64,000 bases of DNA from Chloroflexota bacterium (GTDB lineage: Bacteria; Chloroflexota; Limnocylindria; Limnocylindrales; CSP1-4): assembly GCA_004297395.1 (NCBI GenBank), contig SCUO01000093.1, forward strand, positions 1 through 64,000. The letters are read 5' to 3'. This document shows, piece by piece, positions 30,789-40,890 of the stretch (within the stretch, counting starts at the first letter, position 1; every line of letters begins with the position of its first letter). The position numbers and the translations under genes were made by a program. Under the pieces are notes generated by a model. It was not told the DNA's origin. It saw nothing but the letters and a program-made list of their open reading frames with translations, and did no database searches.

Positions 30789-33545
30789 TCAGAAGTTGAT
30801 CGAGCGGCCCCGGACGGCCATCGCCGCCTCGCCCAGGACCTCGGAGAGCGTCGGGTGCGGGTGTGTCGCACCCGCCACCTGATCCGCCGTCGCGCCAAGT
30901 GCGGCGGCGAACGACGCCTCGCCGATGAGCTCGGTGGCGTGGGGACCGATGATGTGGACGCCGAGGACCTCGCCGGTCTCCGCGTGGGCGATGACCTTGG
31001 CGAAGCCTTCGCGGGAGCCGTGGATCACCGCTTTGGCGATGGCTTGGAACGGCACCCTGCCGACCTGGACCGGCAGGCCCCGCTCCGCGCACTGGCCCTC
31101 GGTCAGGCCCACCGAGGCGATCTCGGGCCGGGAGTACGTCGCCCGGGGCTGCCTGACGTAGTCCATGGGGTGGACGTCGCGCTCGCCCGCGATGGCGTGC
31201 GTCGCGATGAGGCCCTCGTGCGCGGCCGTGTGGGCGAGCAGCAGCCCGCCAACGAGGTCGCCGATCGCCCAGACGTGCGGCTCCTCGGTCCGCATGAGGC
31301 CGTCGACCCTGACGAAGCCGCGCTCCACGACCACGCGGGTCGTGTCGAGCCCCAGGTCTTCGGTGTTCGGTGCGCGGCCGGTGGCGACGAGGATCGCGTC
31401 GGCGCGGATCTCGCCGCGCTCGCCGCCGTCGGGCCCCACGGTCAACCGGACCCCGTTTTCGTCCACGACCACGGACGCGGTGTCGAAACGGGCGTTCGTC
31501 ACGACCGTCATGCCGCGGCGCTCGAAGGAGCGCTGCAGCTCCCGCGACACGTCGGCGTCTTCGAGCGGGACGATCGCGGGAAGGTACTCGAGCAGGGTCA
31601 CCTGCACGCCGAGGTCGTCGAAGGCCGAGGCGAACTCCACGCCGACCGCACCCGCGCCGATGACGACCAGGCTCGCGGGCAGCTCGGTCCAGCGCAGGAC
31701 GTCGTCGGAGGTGACGATCCGCTGTCCGTCTGGGGCGAGGCCCGGCAGGCTCTTCACGCGTGAGCCCGTGGCGAGGATCACGTCGTTCGCGGTGAGCGTC
31801 CGCGTCGCGCCGTCCACGAGGCTGACGACGACCGTGGACGGCCCCTCGAGGCGGCCACGTCCCGCGACCCACTCGACCCCGTTCTTGCCGACGAGCGACT
31901 TCAGGCCCGTCCACATCCGCTTGACGACCGCGTCCTTGTTGGCGGCCGTCGCGGCGTAGTCGATGCGGACGCCGTCGGAAACGACGCCGAGCCCGGCACC
32001 CTGCTCGCGCACGCGGTGGGCGAGGTCGGCCGATTCCAGGATTGCCTTGGTCGGGATGCAGCCGCGATGCAGGCAGGTGCCGCCAATCCTGTCGGCGTCG
32101 ACGAGCGCGACCTTGAGCCCGAGCTGGGCGGCCCGGAAGGCCGCCGTGTAGCCGCCGGTGCCGGCGCCCAGGACGATCACGTCGAACCAGTCGGGGTCCT
32201 CGGACCGGCGCGGCCGGGCCGGCTCGGGCGGGGTCGCGGCCTCGAGCCGGAAGCCGTCGGCCGCCTCGAGGCGCGCCTGGAGGGCGCGGACGAACTGGGC
32301 GCCCATCGCCCCGTCGACGAGCCGGTGGTCGGCGGACAGGGTCAGCCGCATGACCGGCCGGACCTCCACCTGGCCGTCCACGGCCACGGGCGTCGGGAGG
32401 GCCGCGGAGACCGCGAGGATCGCTGCCTCGCCCGGGTTGATGATCGCGCTGAACTCCTCCACGCCGAACATGCCCAGGTTCGAGACCGTGAAGGTGGAGC
32501 CCGTCAGGTCGTCGACGGAGGCCGTGCCGGCCCGAGCGGCGGCGGCGAGCGCCGCCGCGCGGTCGTGGATCTCGGTGACGGTGAGGGTGTCGGCGTCGCG
32601 AATCACCGGGACCACGAGGCCCCCGCTCGGGACCGAGACCGCCATGCCGAGGTGGACCCGGCTGCGAGGCCAGACCGAGGTGCCGTCCGTGCGGCTGTTG
32701 ACGTCGGGGAACTCGGCGAGCGTGTCGGCGGTCGCCGCGAGCACGAAATCGGTCACCGTAAGGCTCGATCCGGCCGCCTTGAGCCGCGCCCGGAGTGCCA
32801 TGAGCCTGCCGGCGTCCACGGCCACGGTGACGGTGAAGTGCGGGGTGGTGGTCCACGAGGCGGTGAGGCGCTCGGCGATCACGCGGCGCATCCGCGACAG
32901 CTGGCGCGGGCCCTCCTCACCGGGGACCACCGGGGCCGCGGCGGCCGGGACGGGCGGGACGGGCGGCGCCGGCCGCGAGGCGAGGGTTGCGGCCGCCGCC
33001 ACGACGTCCTTCTCGACGATCCGGCCACCGGGGCCGGTGCCGCGGACGACGGACGGGTCCACGCCGGACGCGGACGCCAGCCTGCGGGCGCGCGGGCTGA
33101 TCCTGACATCGCGGTCCGCTTCGCCGGCGGCCGGGGCGGCCGGGGCGGCCGCCCCGGCGGCCGGTGGGAGCGGCGCCTGGGCGACCGGCAAGGCCGGCGA
33201 GGCCGGAGGGGCCGGGCTGGCCGCGGTTGCCGCGGGCATGGCTGCCGTGGGTGGGGGTGCGATTGCAGGCGCGGGTGTCGTGGCCGGCGTCGCCGGGACG
33301 GCCTCCCCCGGCTCGCCAACCCATCCGCACACGGCGTTCACCGGCGCGGTCTCACCCTCGGCGACGACCTGCGCGAGCAGGACGCCCTCCTCGAAGGTCT
33401 CGACCTCCATCGTGCTCTTGTCGGTCTCGATCTCGAAGAGCACATCGCCCTTGTGGACCGCGTCGCCGACCTGCTTGCACCACAGGATCAGCGTGCACTC
33501 CTCGGTCATCTGGCCTGGCTTCGGCATCAGGATCGGGCGGGCCAT
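30789..33545 (-). CDS. Fused 2-oxoacid dehydrogenase E2 (lipoyl/acyltransferase) - E3 (dihydrolipoyl dehydrogenase)
   Basis: One uninterrupted frame from ATG 33545: lipoyl domain (FEIETDKSTMEVETFEEG), E3-binding segment (ISPRARRLASASGVDPSVVRGTGPGGRIVEKDV), E2 catalytic motif (LSADHRLVDGAMGAQF), then E3 (DVIVLGAGTGGYTAAFRAAQLGLKVALVDADRIGGTCLHRGCIPTKAILESA ... ATHPHPTLSEVLGEAAMA). Confidence 0.92.
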   Translation of the reverse strand: MARPILMPKPGQMTEECTLILWCKQVGDAVHKGDVLFEIETDKSTMEVETFEEGVLLAQVVAEGETAPVNAVCGWVGEPGEAVPATPATTPAPAIAPPPTAAMPAATAASPAPPASPALPVAQAPLPPAAGAAAPAAPAAGEADRDVRISPRARRLASASGVDPSVVRGTGPGGRIVEKDVVAAAATLASRPAPPVPPVPAAAAPVVPGEEGPRQLSRMRRVIAERLTASWTTTPHFTVTVAVDAGRLMALRARLKAAGSSLTVTDFVLAATADTLAEFPDVNSRTDGTSVWPRSRVHLGMAVSVPSGGLVVPVIRDADTLTVTEIHDRAAALAAAARAGTASVDDLTGSTFTVSNLGMFGVEEFSAIINPGEAAILAVSAALPTPVAVDGQVEVRPVMRLTLSADHRLVDGAMGAQFVRALQARLEAADGFRLEAATPPEPARPRRSEDPDWFDVIVLGAGTGGYTAAFRAAQLGLKVALVDADRIGGTCLHRGCIPTKAILESADLAHRVREQGAGLGVVSDGVRIDYAATAANKDAVVKRMWTGLKSLVGKNGVEWVAGRGRLEGPSTVVVSLVDGATRTLTANDVILATGSRVKSLPGLAPDGQRIVTSDDVLRWTELPASLVVIGAGAVGVEFASAFDDLGVQVTLLEYLPAIVPLEDADVSRELQRSFERRGMTVVTNARFDTASVVVDENGVRLTVGPDGGERGEIRADAILVATGRAPNTEDLGLDTTRVVVERGFVRVDGLMRTEEPHVWAIGDLVGGLLLAHTAAHEGLIATHAIAGERDVHPMDYVRQPRATYSRPEIASVGLTEGQCAERGLPVQVGRVPFQAIAKAVIHGSREGFAKVIAHAETGEVLGVHIIGPHATELIGEASFAAALGATADQVAGATHPHPTLSEVLGEAAMAVRGRSINF

Positions 33546-33583
33546 CGGTCGGCTCCTCGGGGCTTCGCGGGCTTCGAACGGGA

Positions 33584-35905
33584 TCAGAAGATGGCGGCGA
33601 CAGCCGCGACGATGTCCGCGGCGGTCGGCAGGAAGGCCTTCTCGAGGCTCTCGGCCTGCGGGCTGATGCCCGGCGCCGCGCCGATCCGGCCCACCGGGCC
33701 GTCGAGGTCGTCGAACGCCTCGGCCTGGATGCGGGCCACGATCTCGTTCACGAACGAGCCGGTGAGCACGGCCTGCGCCGCGACGACGACGTGCCCTGTC
33801 TTGCGCACGGATGCGAGGACGGTCTCCATGTCGAGGGGCACGAGGCTCCGCAGGTCGATGACCTCGGCCGACAGGCCGCGTTCGGCCGCGAGGGTCTCGG
33901 CCGCGGCCAGCGCGTCCGGGACGGCGGGCCCCCAGGCGATGATCGTGGCGTCGGTGCCCTCGCGGGCGATTCGGGCCTTGCCGATCGGCGTGGTGTAGTC
34001 GCCCTCCGGCACGACACCCTTGGTCGAGTAGAGGCCCTGGCTCTCGACGAAGACCACGGGGTTGTTCGTCCGGATCGCGCTCTTGAGCAGGCCCTTGGCG
34101 TCCTCGGCCGTGGCCGGGTAGAGGACGTACAGCCCGGGGATGTGGGTGAAGATGCTCTCGAGGCTCTGGCTGTGCTGGCCGCCGTAGCCCTTGCCCGCGC
34201 CGACCGAGCAGCGGATGACCACCGGCACCTCCACCTGCCCGCCCGACATGTAGTGCCACTTGGCGGCCTGGTTCGCGATCTGGTCCGAGGACATCAGCCC
34301 GAAGTCCATGTACATGAGCTCCACGACCGGGCGCAGGCCGACGATGCCGGCGCCGACCGCGGTGCCGCAGATGCAGGCCTCCGAAATGGGCGTGTTGAAG
34401 ACGCGCCGGCGCCCGAAGGCCTCCATTAGGCCCTTCGTCAGCTTGAAGGCGCCGCCGTAGTCGGCCACATCCTCGCCGTAGAAGATGACGCGGTTGTCGC
34501 GCAGCATCTCCTCGACGAGCGCCTCGCGGAGGGCGTCCCGGTAGAGGATCCGGCCATCGGCCTCGCGCTTCGCCCTCGGCGGCTCGGCGGCGAGGACCGG
34601 CTGCGCGGCCTCCTCGGGGACGATCTCCGACGTGCCGTCGGTGTAGAGCAGGTCGAGCAGCGTCTCGGGGGCCGGGTCCGCGCCGGCGGCCGCGCGCTGG
34701 GCCGCCCGGGCGTTGCGCTCGGCGGCGGCCGCCACCACGGCGGCGACCTCGTCGGCGGTCGCCGCGCCCGAAGTCACCAGCTGGGTCTTGAGCGTCTCGA
34801 TGGGGTCGACCGCGCGCCACGCGGCCTCCTCGTCACGGGTCCGGTACTCATTGCGCGGGTCGGACAGCGAGTGGCCGTAGTAGCGGTACGTCGAGGCCTC
34901 GATGAGGACGGGGCCCTCGCCGCGGCGGCAGAGCTCGGCGGCCCGGGTGACGGCGTCGCGTACGGCCAGGACGTCCATGCCGTTGACGACCTCGGCGTGC
35001 ATGTTGCCGTCGGCGAAGCCCGCGGCCCGGCGCGCCAGATGGGTCACGCCGGTGACCTCGTCGTCGGTCCGGTGGGTCATCCCATAGTGGTTGTTCTGGA
35101 TGAAGAAGATGAGCGGCAGCCCGAAGGGCTTGTCGCCGGCGTAGTGGTTCGTCCACTGCGCCTGTGCGGCCCAGTTGAGGGCCTCGAGCACCACGCCGTT
35201 GGCATAGGCGCCGTCGCCGGCGAAGCAGCAGACCACCGTGTCGCTGTCCTCGTACCGCCGGGCCATCGCGGCCCCGGCGGCGATGGGAACCGAGCCGCCG
35301 ACGATGGCGTTCGCGCCGAGGTTGCCCGTGCTGAAGTCGCCGATGTGCATGCCGCCGCCGCGCCCCCGGGAGTAGCCCTCGTCCTTGCCGAACAGCTCGG
35401 CGATCACCCGATAGAGGTGCTCCTCGAGGGCGGCCGCGAGCAGCTCGTCCCGCGTCCCGTCCGCCCGGCCGAGGCGGGCCCGCAGCCCTTCGAGCGTCAT
35501 CTGGCGCAGCGCCGAGAAGCCCTTGGCGATCGCGTCGCCGTGACCGCGATGCGAGGACGTGACGTTGTCGGTGATCCGAAGGACCGAGCTCGCGCCGACG
35601 GCCGAGGCCTCCTGGCCGATGGAGACGTGCGTGGGGCCGCGGTAGTCGTACGACGGCAGGGGCTCGTAGCCGCCGCCGCTCCGCAGCCGGACGATCATCT
35701 CCTCCATCTCGCGGATGGCGAGCATGTCGTCGAGCAGGCCGAGCGCCGAGGCCCGGTCGATCCGTCCGGCCGCCATCTCGGAGGCGAGGTCGCCTGCGTA
35801 CTGGAAGCCGCGGATGGACCCGAGCTCCTCCTCGAACGGCTCGAAGTCCGGGCGGGCGTCGCTGCGGAAGACGATGCTGGGGTCGGGCCGGACTTCGAGT
35901 GTCAC
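33584..35905 (-). CDS. Fused 2-oxoacid dehydrogenase E1 alpha-beta
   Basis: 773 aa. TPP-binding E1alpha half (VVCCFAGDGAYANGVVLEALNWAAQ...NHYGM) then E1beta half (LYRDALREALVEEMLRDNRVIFYGEDVADYGGAFKLTKGLMEAFGRRRVFNTPISEACICGTAVGAGIVGLRPVVELMYMDF). Confidence 0.93.
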   Translation of the reverse strand: MTLEVRPDPSIVFRSDARPDFEPFEEELGSIRGFQYAGDLASEMAAGRIDRASALGLLDDMLAIREMEEMIVRLRSGGGYEPLPSYDYRGPTHVSIGQEASAVGASSVLRITDNVTSSHRGHGDAIAKGFSALRQMTLEGLRARLGRADGTRDELLAAALEEHLYRVIAELFGKDEGYSRGRGGGMHIGDFSTGNLGANAIVGGSVPIAAGAAMARRYEDSDTVVCCFAGDGAYANGVVLEALNWAAQAQWTNHYAGDKPFGLPLIFFIQNNHYGMTHRTDDEVTGVTHLARRAAGFADGNMHAEVVNGMDVLAVRDAVTRAAELCRRGEGPVLIEASTYRYYGHSLSDPRNEYRTRDEEAAWRAVDPIETLKTQLVTSGAATADEVAAVVAAAAERNARAAQRAAAGADPAPETLLDLLYTDGTSEIVPEEAAQPVLAAEPPRAKREADGRILYRDALREALVEEMLRDNRVIFYGEDVADYGGAFKLTKGLMEAFGRRRVFNTPISEACICGTAVGAGIVGLRPVVELMYMDFGLMSSDQIANQAAKWHYMSGGQVEVPVVIRCSVGAGKGYGGQHSQSLESIFTHIPGLYVLYPATAEDAKGLLKSAIRTNNPVVFVESQGLYSTKGVVPEGDYTTPIGKARIAREGTDATIIAWGPAVPDALAAAETLAAERGLSAEVIDLRSLVPLDMETVLASVRKTGHVVVAAQAVLTGSFVNEIVARIQAEAFDDLDGPVGRIGAAPGISPQAESLEKAFLPTAADIVAAVAAIF

Positions 35906-35959
35906 TGGAGTCTCCTGGCAGGTCGGTGGGCGATCGGTGTGGGTGGGGGCGTGGCGGGT

Positions 35960-36760
35960 TCAGGCCTTGATCACGGCGATGCCGCGCTTCTGGAGCTCGC
36001 GGGCCACGTGACTCTCGATCCCGGCGTCCGTCACGAGGACGTCCACCTGGTCGAGCCGGCCGGCGGCCGCGAACGCGGTCGTGCCGAGCTTGCGGCTGTC
36101 CGCGAGGACGATGACCTCCGTCGCGCGCTCCAGGGCCAGCGCCTTGGTGAATGCCTCGGAGGCGTCGGTGGTCGAGAGCCCTTCCTCGAGCGAGAGGGCA
36201 TAGGTGCCGATGAACGCCTTGCTCACGTGCAGGCTCTCGAGCACGTGGCGCGAGAGGGGGCCGACGAACGCCTGGCTGGTCGGGCGGAACTCGCCGCCGA
36301 TCATGATCAGCTTGGGGCCGTGCCCGCCGAGCTCGGCGGCGATGGGCAGGCTGTTGGTCACGACGGTGAGGCTGTCCCAGCCGCGCAGCAGCCGGGCGAC
36401 CGCGAGGGTCGTGCTGCCGCTGTCGAGGTAGATCGTCTCGTCCGGAGCGAGCAGGCTGACAGCCCGTGCCGCGATTCGCTCCTTCTCCTCCGCGGCCTCC
36501 GCCGCCTTGACCTCGAAGTGGGGCTCGGTCGGGCGCTCCGTCGCGACGGCGCCGCCGTGGACCCGGTGGAGGACCCCCTGGGACGCGAGCTCGTCGAGGT
36601 CACGGCGGATGGTCGCCATGGACACCCCGAGGGCGTGGCTCAGGTCCTCGAGGCGGGCCCCGCGGCGGGCGGACACGATGTCGAGGATCCGCCGGCGCCG
36701 TTGCGGGGCGAGGTCGCGCGAGGGGGCCTCGCCCGTATCAGGGGCCTGGCTGGTCGTCAT
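35960..36760 (-). CDS. DeoR/GlpR family transcriptional regulator
   Basis: RRRILDIVSARRGARLEDLSHALGVSMATIRRDLDELASQGVLHRVHGGAV; DeoR HTH and sugar-sensing C-terminus. Confidence 0.93.
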   Translation of the reverse strand: MTTSQAPDTGEAPSRDLAPQRRRRILDIVSARRGARLEDLSHALGVSMATIRRDLDELASQGVLHRVHGGAVATERPTEPHFEVKAAEAAEEKERIAARAVSLLAPDETIYLDSGSTTLAVARLLRGWDSLTVVTNSLPIAAELGGHGPKLIMIGGEFRPTSQAFVGPLSRHVLESLHVSKAFIGTYALSLEEGLSTTDASEAFTKALALERATEVIVLADSRKLGTTAFAAAGRLDQVDVLVTDAGIESHVARELQKRGIAVIKA

Positions 36761-36937
36761 GCGCCAAACATTGCACGATCTCTCTCAATCTGTCAATACA
36801 TCGCATGAATGAGCACCATACGCTTTCCCCGCGAGGTGTCGTCCAGGTGGCCCTCGACGTGGAGGCTGGTACCCTCCTGCTCGAGGACTGCGCACGCCGG
36901 ATCGACCGTTGAGCGATCGCGATAGAGAGGGAGCCCG

Positions 36938-38095
36938 TTGCTGACCCGACGCAGCGATATCGGCACCGCGGTCATCGGCGGCGGCTTCATCGGCACCGTG
37001 CACATCGAGGCCCTGCGACGGATCGGGGTGCGGGTGACGGGCCTGCTCCAGGCCACGCCCGCGAGCGGCGAGCGGCGCGTCGCGGAGCTCGGCCTTCCAC
37101 GGGCCTACGTCTCGCTCGACGAGGTGCTCGCCGACCCGGCGGTCGCGGTCGTCCACATCACCTCGCCCAATGAGCTGCACTTCGCCCAGGCGAGGGCCAT
37201 CCTCGCCGCGGGCCGCCATGTCGTCTGCGAGAAGCCCCTCGCGCTGACCTCGGCCGAGTCTCGCGAGCTCGTCGCGCTGGCAGCGGGGTCGGGCCTCGTG
37301 AACGCCGTCAACTTCAATCTCCGCTGGTACCCGCTCAACCAGCATGTCGCGACCATGGTCGGGGCGGGGGAGCTGGGCGACGTGCGCCTGATCACGGGGC
37401 ACTACTTCCAGGATTGGCTGCTGTTCGACACCGACTGGAACTGGCGCCTCGAGGGCGACCGCGGCGGTGAGCTGCGCGCAGTCGGCGACATCGGCAGCCA
37501 CTGGCTCGACCTGACGAGCTTCCTGTCCGGGCTTCACGTGGAGGCGCTCATGGCCGACCTGGCGACGTTCATTCCGATCCGCCAGAAGCCGGCCGGCCCG
37601 ATCCACACGTTCTCGAAGGAGCGCGCCGCGGAGACCATCCCGGTCGAGATCCGGACCGAGGACACAGCGTCCATCCTGCTGCGCTACGAGAGTGGCGCTC
37701 GCGGGTCGGTCAGCATCAGCCAGCTCTCGCCCGGCCGCAAGAACAGCCTCGCCTATCAGATCGACGGATCGACGGCCGCCGTCGCCTGGAACTCGGAGCA
37801 GCCTGACTCGCTGTGGATCGGCCATCGCGACCGACCCAACGAGCAGCTGCTTCGTGACCCCGCGCTCATGAACGCCGGCGGGGTCGCTGCCACGCGGCTG
37901 CCCGGCGGGCACGTGGAGGGCTTCGCCGACACGTTCGCCGCCGTGTTCACCGCGGTCTATGCGGACGTCCTCGCAGGACGCCCGTCCCACCGTCCGCGCT
38001 ACGCCACGTTCGCCGCGGGGCACGAAGAGATGGCCATCGGCGACGCGGTCCTCGAGAGCTCCCGAACCGGTCGCTGGGTCGCGGTGACCCGGTGA
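36938..38095 (+). CDS. Gfo/Idh/MocA family oxidoreductase
   Basis: TAVIGGGFIGTVHIEALRRIGVRVTGLL...VVHITSPNELHFAQARAILAAGRHVVCEKPLALTSAES. Confidence 0.92.
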   Translation: MLTRRSDIGTAVIGGGFIGTVHIEALRRIGVRVTGLLQATPASGERRVAELGLPRAYVSLDEVLADPAVAVVHITSPNELHFAQARAILAAGRHVVCEKPLALTSAESRELVALAAGSGLVNAVNFNLRWYPLNQHVATMVGAGELGDVRLITGHYFQDWLLFDTDWNWRLEGDRGGELRAVGDIGSHWLDLTSFLSGLHVEALMADLATFIPIRQKPAGPIHTFSKERAAETIPVEIRTEDTASILLRYESGARGSVSISQLSPGRKNSLAYQIDGSTAAVAWNSEQPDSLWIGHRDRPNEQLLRDPALMNAGGVAATRLPGGHVEGFADTFAAVFTAVYADVLAGRPSHRPRYATFAAGHEEMAIGDAVLESSRTGRWVAVTR

Positions 38096-38147
38096 TCTCC
38101 ATCTGCATCGACCTCCGTCCGCACTGCGTCCCGAAGGAGCATCGGCG

Positions 38148-39062
38148 ATGAAGCTCGGTTTCCTGACCGCCCCGTTTCCGGAGACCCCGCTCATGGAGGT
38201 GGCGGACTGGGCCGCATCCGAAGGGTTCGAGGTCCTCGAGATCGCGTGCTGGCCAAGGAGCGAGGGCCCCACCCGCCGCTACGCCGGCACGAGCCACATC
38301 GACGTTGCCAACCTCTCGGCCTCGCAGGCCCGGGAGATCCGCGCCGAGATCGAAGCGAGGGGCCTCTCCATCTCGGGCCTCGGCTTCTACCCCAACCCGC
38401 TCCACCCGGACCCCGAGCACAGGGCGACGGTGATTGCCCACCTCAAGCACGTCATCGACGCGGCCGAGAAGATGGACATCGCGCTGGTCAACACCTTCAT
38501 GGGCGGCGACGGGTCGAAGAACCAGGACCAGAACTGGGAGGAGGCCCTCCGGGTCTGGCCGGACATCGTGCAGTACGCCCAGGACCACGGCCGGCAGATC
38601 ACCCTCGAGAACTGCCCGATGCTGTTCAGTCACGACGAGTGGCCGGGCGGTCACAACATCGCCACCACGCCCCGGATGTGGCGGCGGATCCTGGAGCAGT
38701 GGGAGGGCACGATCGGGCTCAACTTCGACCCGAGCCACCTGGTCCTCCAGATGATCGACGCGGGGCGCTTCCTGAAGGAGTTCGGGAGCCACGTCCTCCA
38801 CTACCAGGCCAAGGACCTGATGATCGACCGCGACGGCCTTTACGAGCGCGGCGTCTTCTCGATGGGCATGGGCTGGCAGGTCCCGCGAATCCCGGGCCTC
38901 GGCGAGGTCGACTGGGCGTTGGTCCACGGCGAGCTGTACCGCCAGGGGTACGAGGGCGACTGCATCATCGAGCACGAGGATCGGCGCTTCGAGGGCACGG
39001 ATGCCAGGGTCAAGCAGGGGTTCCTGATCGCGCGGGACGTCCTCCGCCCCCTGTGCCACTGA
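38148..39062 (+). CDS. Sugar phosphate isomerase/epimerase (xylose isomerase-like TIM barrel)
   Basis: MKLGFLTAPFPETPLMEVADWAASEGFEVLEIACWP...ITLENCPM...IGLNFDPSHLVLQMIDAGRFLKEFGSHVLHYQAKDL...CIIEHEDRRFEG. Confidence 0.9.
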   Translation: MKLGFLTAPFPETPLMEVADWAASEGFEVLEIACWPRSEGPTRRYAGTSHIDVANLSASQAREIRAEIEARGLSISGLGFYPNPLHPDPEHRATVIAHLKHVIDAAEKMDIALVNTFMGGDGSKNQDQNWEEALRVWPDIVQYAQDHGRQITLENCPMLFSHDEWPGGHNIATTPRMWRRILEQWEGTIGLNFDPSHLVLQMIDAGRFLKEFGSHVLHYQAKDLMIDRDGLYERGVFSMGMGWQVPRIPGLGEVDWALVHGELYRQGYEGDCIIEHEDRRFEGTDARVKQGFLIARDVLRPLCH

Positions 39063-39085
39063 CTGAACGAGGGGCGCTGGCCAGG

Positions 39086-40465
39086 CTATTCGGCGGGCCC
39101 GAAGAACGCGAGACGCGGGCCGCCGTCGAGCATCCGCTGGGCCAGCAGGGCCGCCTCGACGAGGTGGTAGTCGCCCCACATGACGGCCTCGCCCCGGGGG
39201 ACGCCGCCCCCGTCCGGCGCGAAGTCCCACCCACGCGGCCGGTGGTAGACGCCGTGCAGGAGGAGCCCCTGGTGGTTCCGATCGGTCGCCAGGAAGGGTT
39301 CCGAGAGCACGGTCCGGAGCGTCGTCAGTCCCGCGGCCGTGTAGCGTCGGCCATCGACGTCGTCACGGGCGGTCAGCCATCCCCCGAGGCGCAGGAGCCC
39401 CTGCGCCGCGATCGCCGCCGCCGAGCTGTCGACCGGCTCGTGGTGGTTGAACGGGTCCGACGGCCGGTCTCGCCAGCCCTCCATCCGCGCCAGGCCCGGC
39501 GCGCCCGTGTCCCAGTACGGGACACCGTCGCTGGCGGTATTGGCGATGAAGAAGTCGCAGGACGCCCTGGCGGCGCGCAGGAGCATGGCGGTGACCGCTG
39601 CGCGGCCGCCGAGCGGGTCGAGCTCCTCGTCCGACGCCAGGTCCAGGTACTCCAGCACTTCCGGATAGCCGGCCATGATCCAGGCCAGGCCGCGGGTCCA
39701 CGTTGAGAACGCGGAGTAACCCTGCTGTGTGGACGGTGTTCGGTAGCGGCCATCGTTGACGTTGAACACGCTCTCGTGGGCGACGCGGCCCCACTCGTCG
39801 TAGATGTCGCGGCCCTCGCCGTAGAACACGTTCCAGCGGGCGGTGGTGTCGGCGTGCTCGAGGCCGCGGCGGAGGAGCGAGATCCGCTCGTCGTTCTCGC
39901 CCATCAGGGCGTGACCCAGCCGGTGGGCGAGGAGCAGGACCCGGACGGACCGGATCGTGTCCGCGAACAGCGACTGCGGCCCGTTGAACGAGTAGATGTA
40001 GCCCGAACCCTCGTGCGTCGTGCGCCAGCGGGCCGCCTGCACCGCGCCCGAGACCTTGAGGGCGAGCTCGTAGAACGCGAGCTCCCACGGATCGCGAGCG
40101 ATGCGGCCCTCGAGCATCAGGCGCCGGAGGTTGCCGTAGGTGCTGACGTTGTTGAAGCCGTGGTCATGGACGCCGACGTGGGAGACGTGCGGTGCCATGT
40201 GCTCGACCGTTCCTCGCCGGCCGAGTTCGAGGAAGCGCTCGTCGCCCGTGGCGTCGTACTGCAGGATCGCCCAGCCGTACTGGAAGCCCTGCGTCCACTC
40301 GGTCCAGCCCTGGCTGGTGTAGCGGCCACGGACCGTGAACACCGGCGAGCCCTTCGCCGGGTCCCACGACTCGCACAGCGTCGCGACCTTCGCGCCGGAG
40401 ACGGGCCAGAACGCGCCGAGCGGCGCCCGCAGATCCTCGAGGGTCACGGACGAGTCGATGATCAC
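39086..40465 (-). CDS. GH88-like glycoside hydrolase (unsaturated glucuronyl hydrolase family)
   Basis: WTEWTQGFQYGWAILQYDATGDERFLELGR, HDHGFNNVSTYGNLRRL, QGYSAFSTWTRGLAWIMAGYPEVLEY, PYWDTGAPG. GTG at 40465 preceded by AAAGGAGAT. Confidence 0.8.
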   Translation of the reverse strand: MIIDSSVTLEDLRAPLGAFWPVSGAKVATLCESWDPAKGSPVFTVRGRYTSQGWTEWTQGFQYGWAILQYDATGDERFLELGRRGTVEHMAPHVSHVGVHDHGFNNVSTYGNLRRLMLEGRIARDPWELAFYELALKVSGAVQAARWRTTHEGSGYIYSFNGPQSLFADTIRSVRVLLLAHRLGHALMGENDERISLLRRGLEHADTTARWNVFYGEGRDIYDEWGRVAHESVFNVNDGRYRTPSTQQGYSAFSTWTRGLAWIMAGYPEVLEYLDLASDEELDPLGGRAAVTAMLLRAARASCDFFIANTASDGVPYWDTGAPGLARMEGWRDRPSDPFNHHEPVDSSAAAIAAQGLLRLGGWLTARDDVDGRRYTAAGLTTLRTVLSEPFLATDRNHQGLLLHGVYHRPRGWDFAPDGGGVPRGEAVMWGDYHLVEAALLAQRMLDGGPRLAFFGPAE

Positions 40466-40890
40466 GGGATCTCCTTTCGGAAGAGCCGGCTCGAGTCGCT
40501 GCGGGTTCGTCGCTGATCGGAGACTGGTGGCGGGCATGGTATCGGCACGGCGCCAGCGGGTGGTCCCGACGAGGTCCTGGCGAACCGGGATCCCAGCACG
40601 ACGGTGGTCGTGGCGTGCGCTCGGGCCAACGGGTGATGCGGCTTCAGTAATCTCCACCTTCTGGCGACGCCCGTAGGTTTGCCGAAACGCCGACAGCCGC
40701 GTACCGTCCGGAGCGAAGTCGCGGTTCAGCGCTACACGTCGGAGGAGACGGGCGCCGACCGCACGCTTCGGCCGACTGGCCGCTGGCCGCCTCGGCGCTC
40801 ACCTTCGCTTCGCAGCCTCCTCCCGTCGTTCAGGTACCTCGCCGTCCGAGGCCCTGCACCTACAACGGCAAGAACAAGGACAACGACTGC

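Noticed and set aside
33546-34820. N-terminal 425 aa of the 1343-aa minus ORF as part of the E2-E3 protein
   Set aside because: This stretch is an out-of-frame reading of the E1beta region; the real start is the ATG at 33545 with the lipoyl domain.
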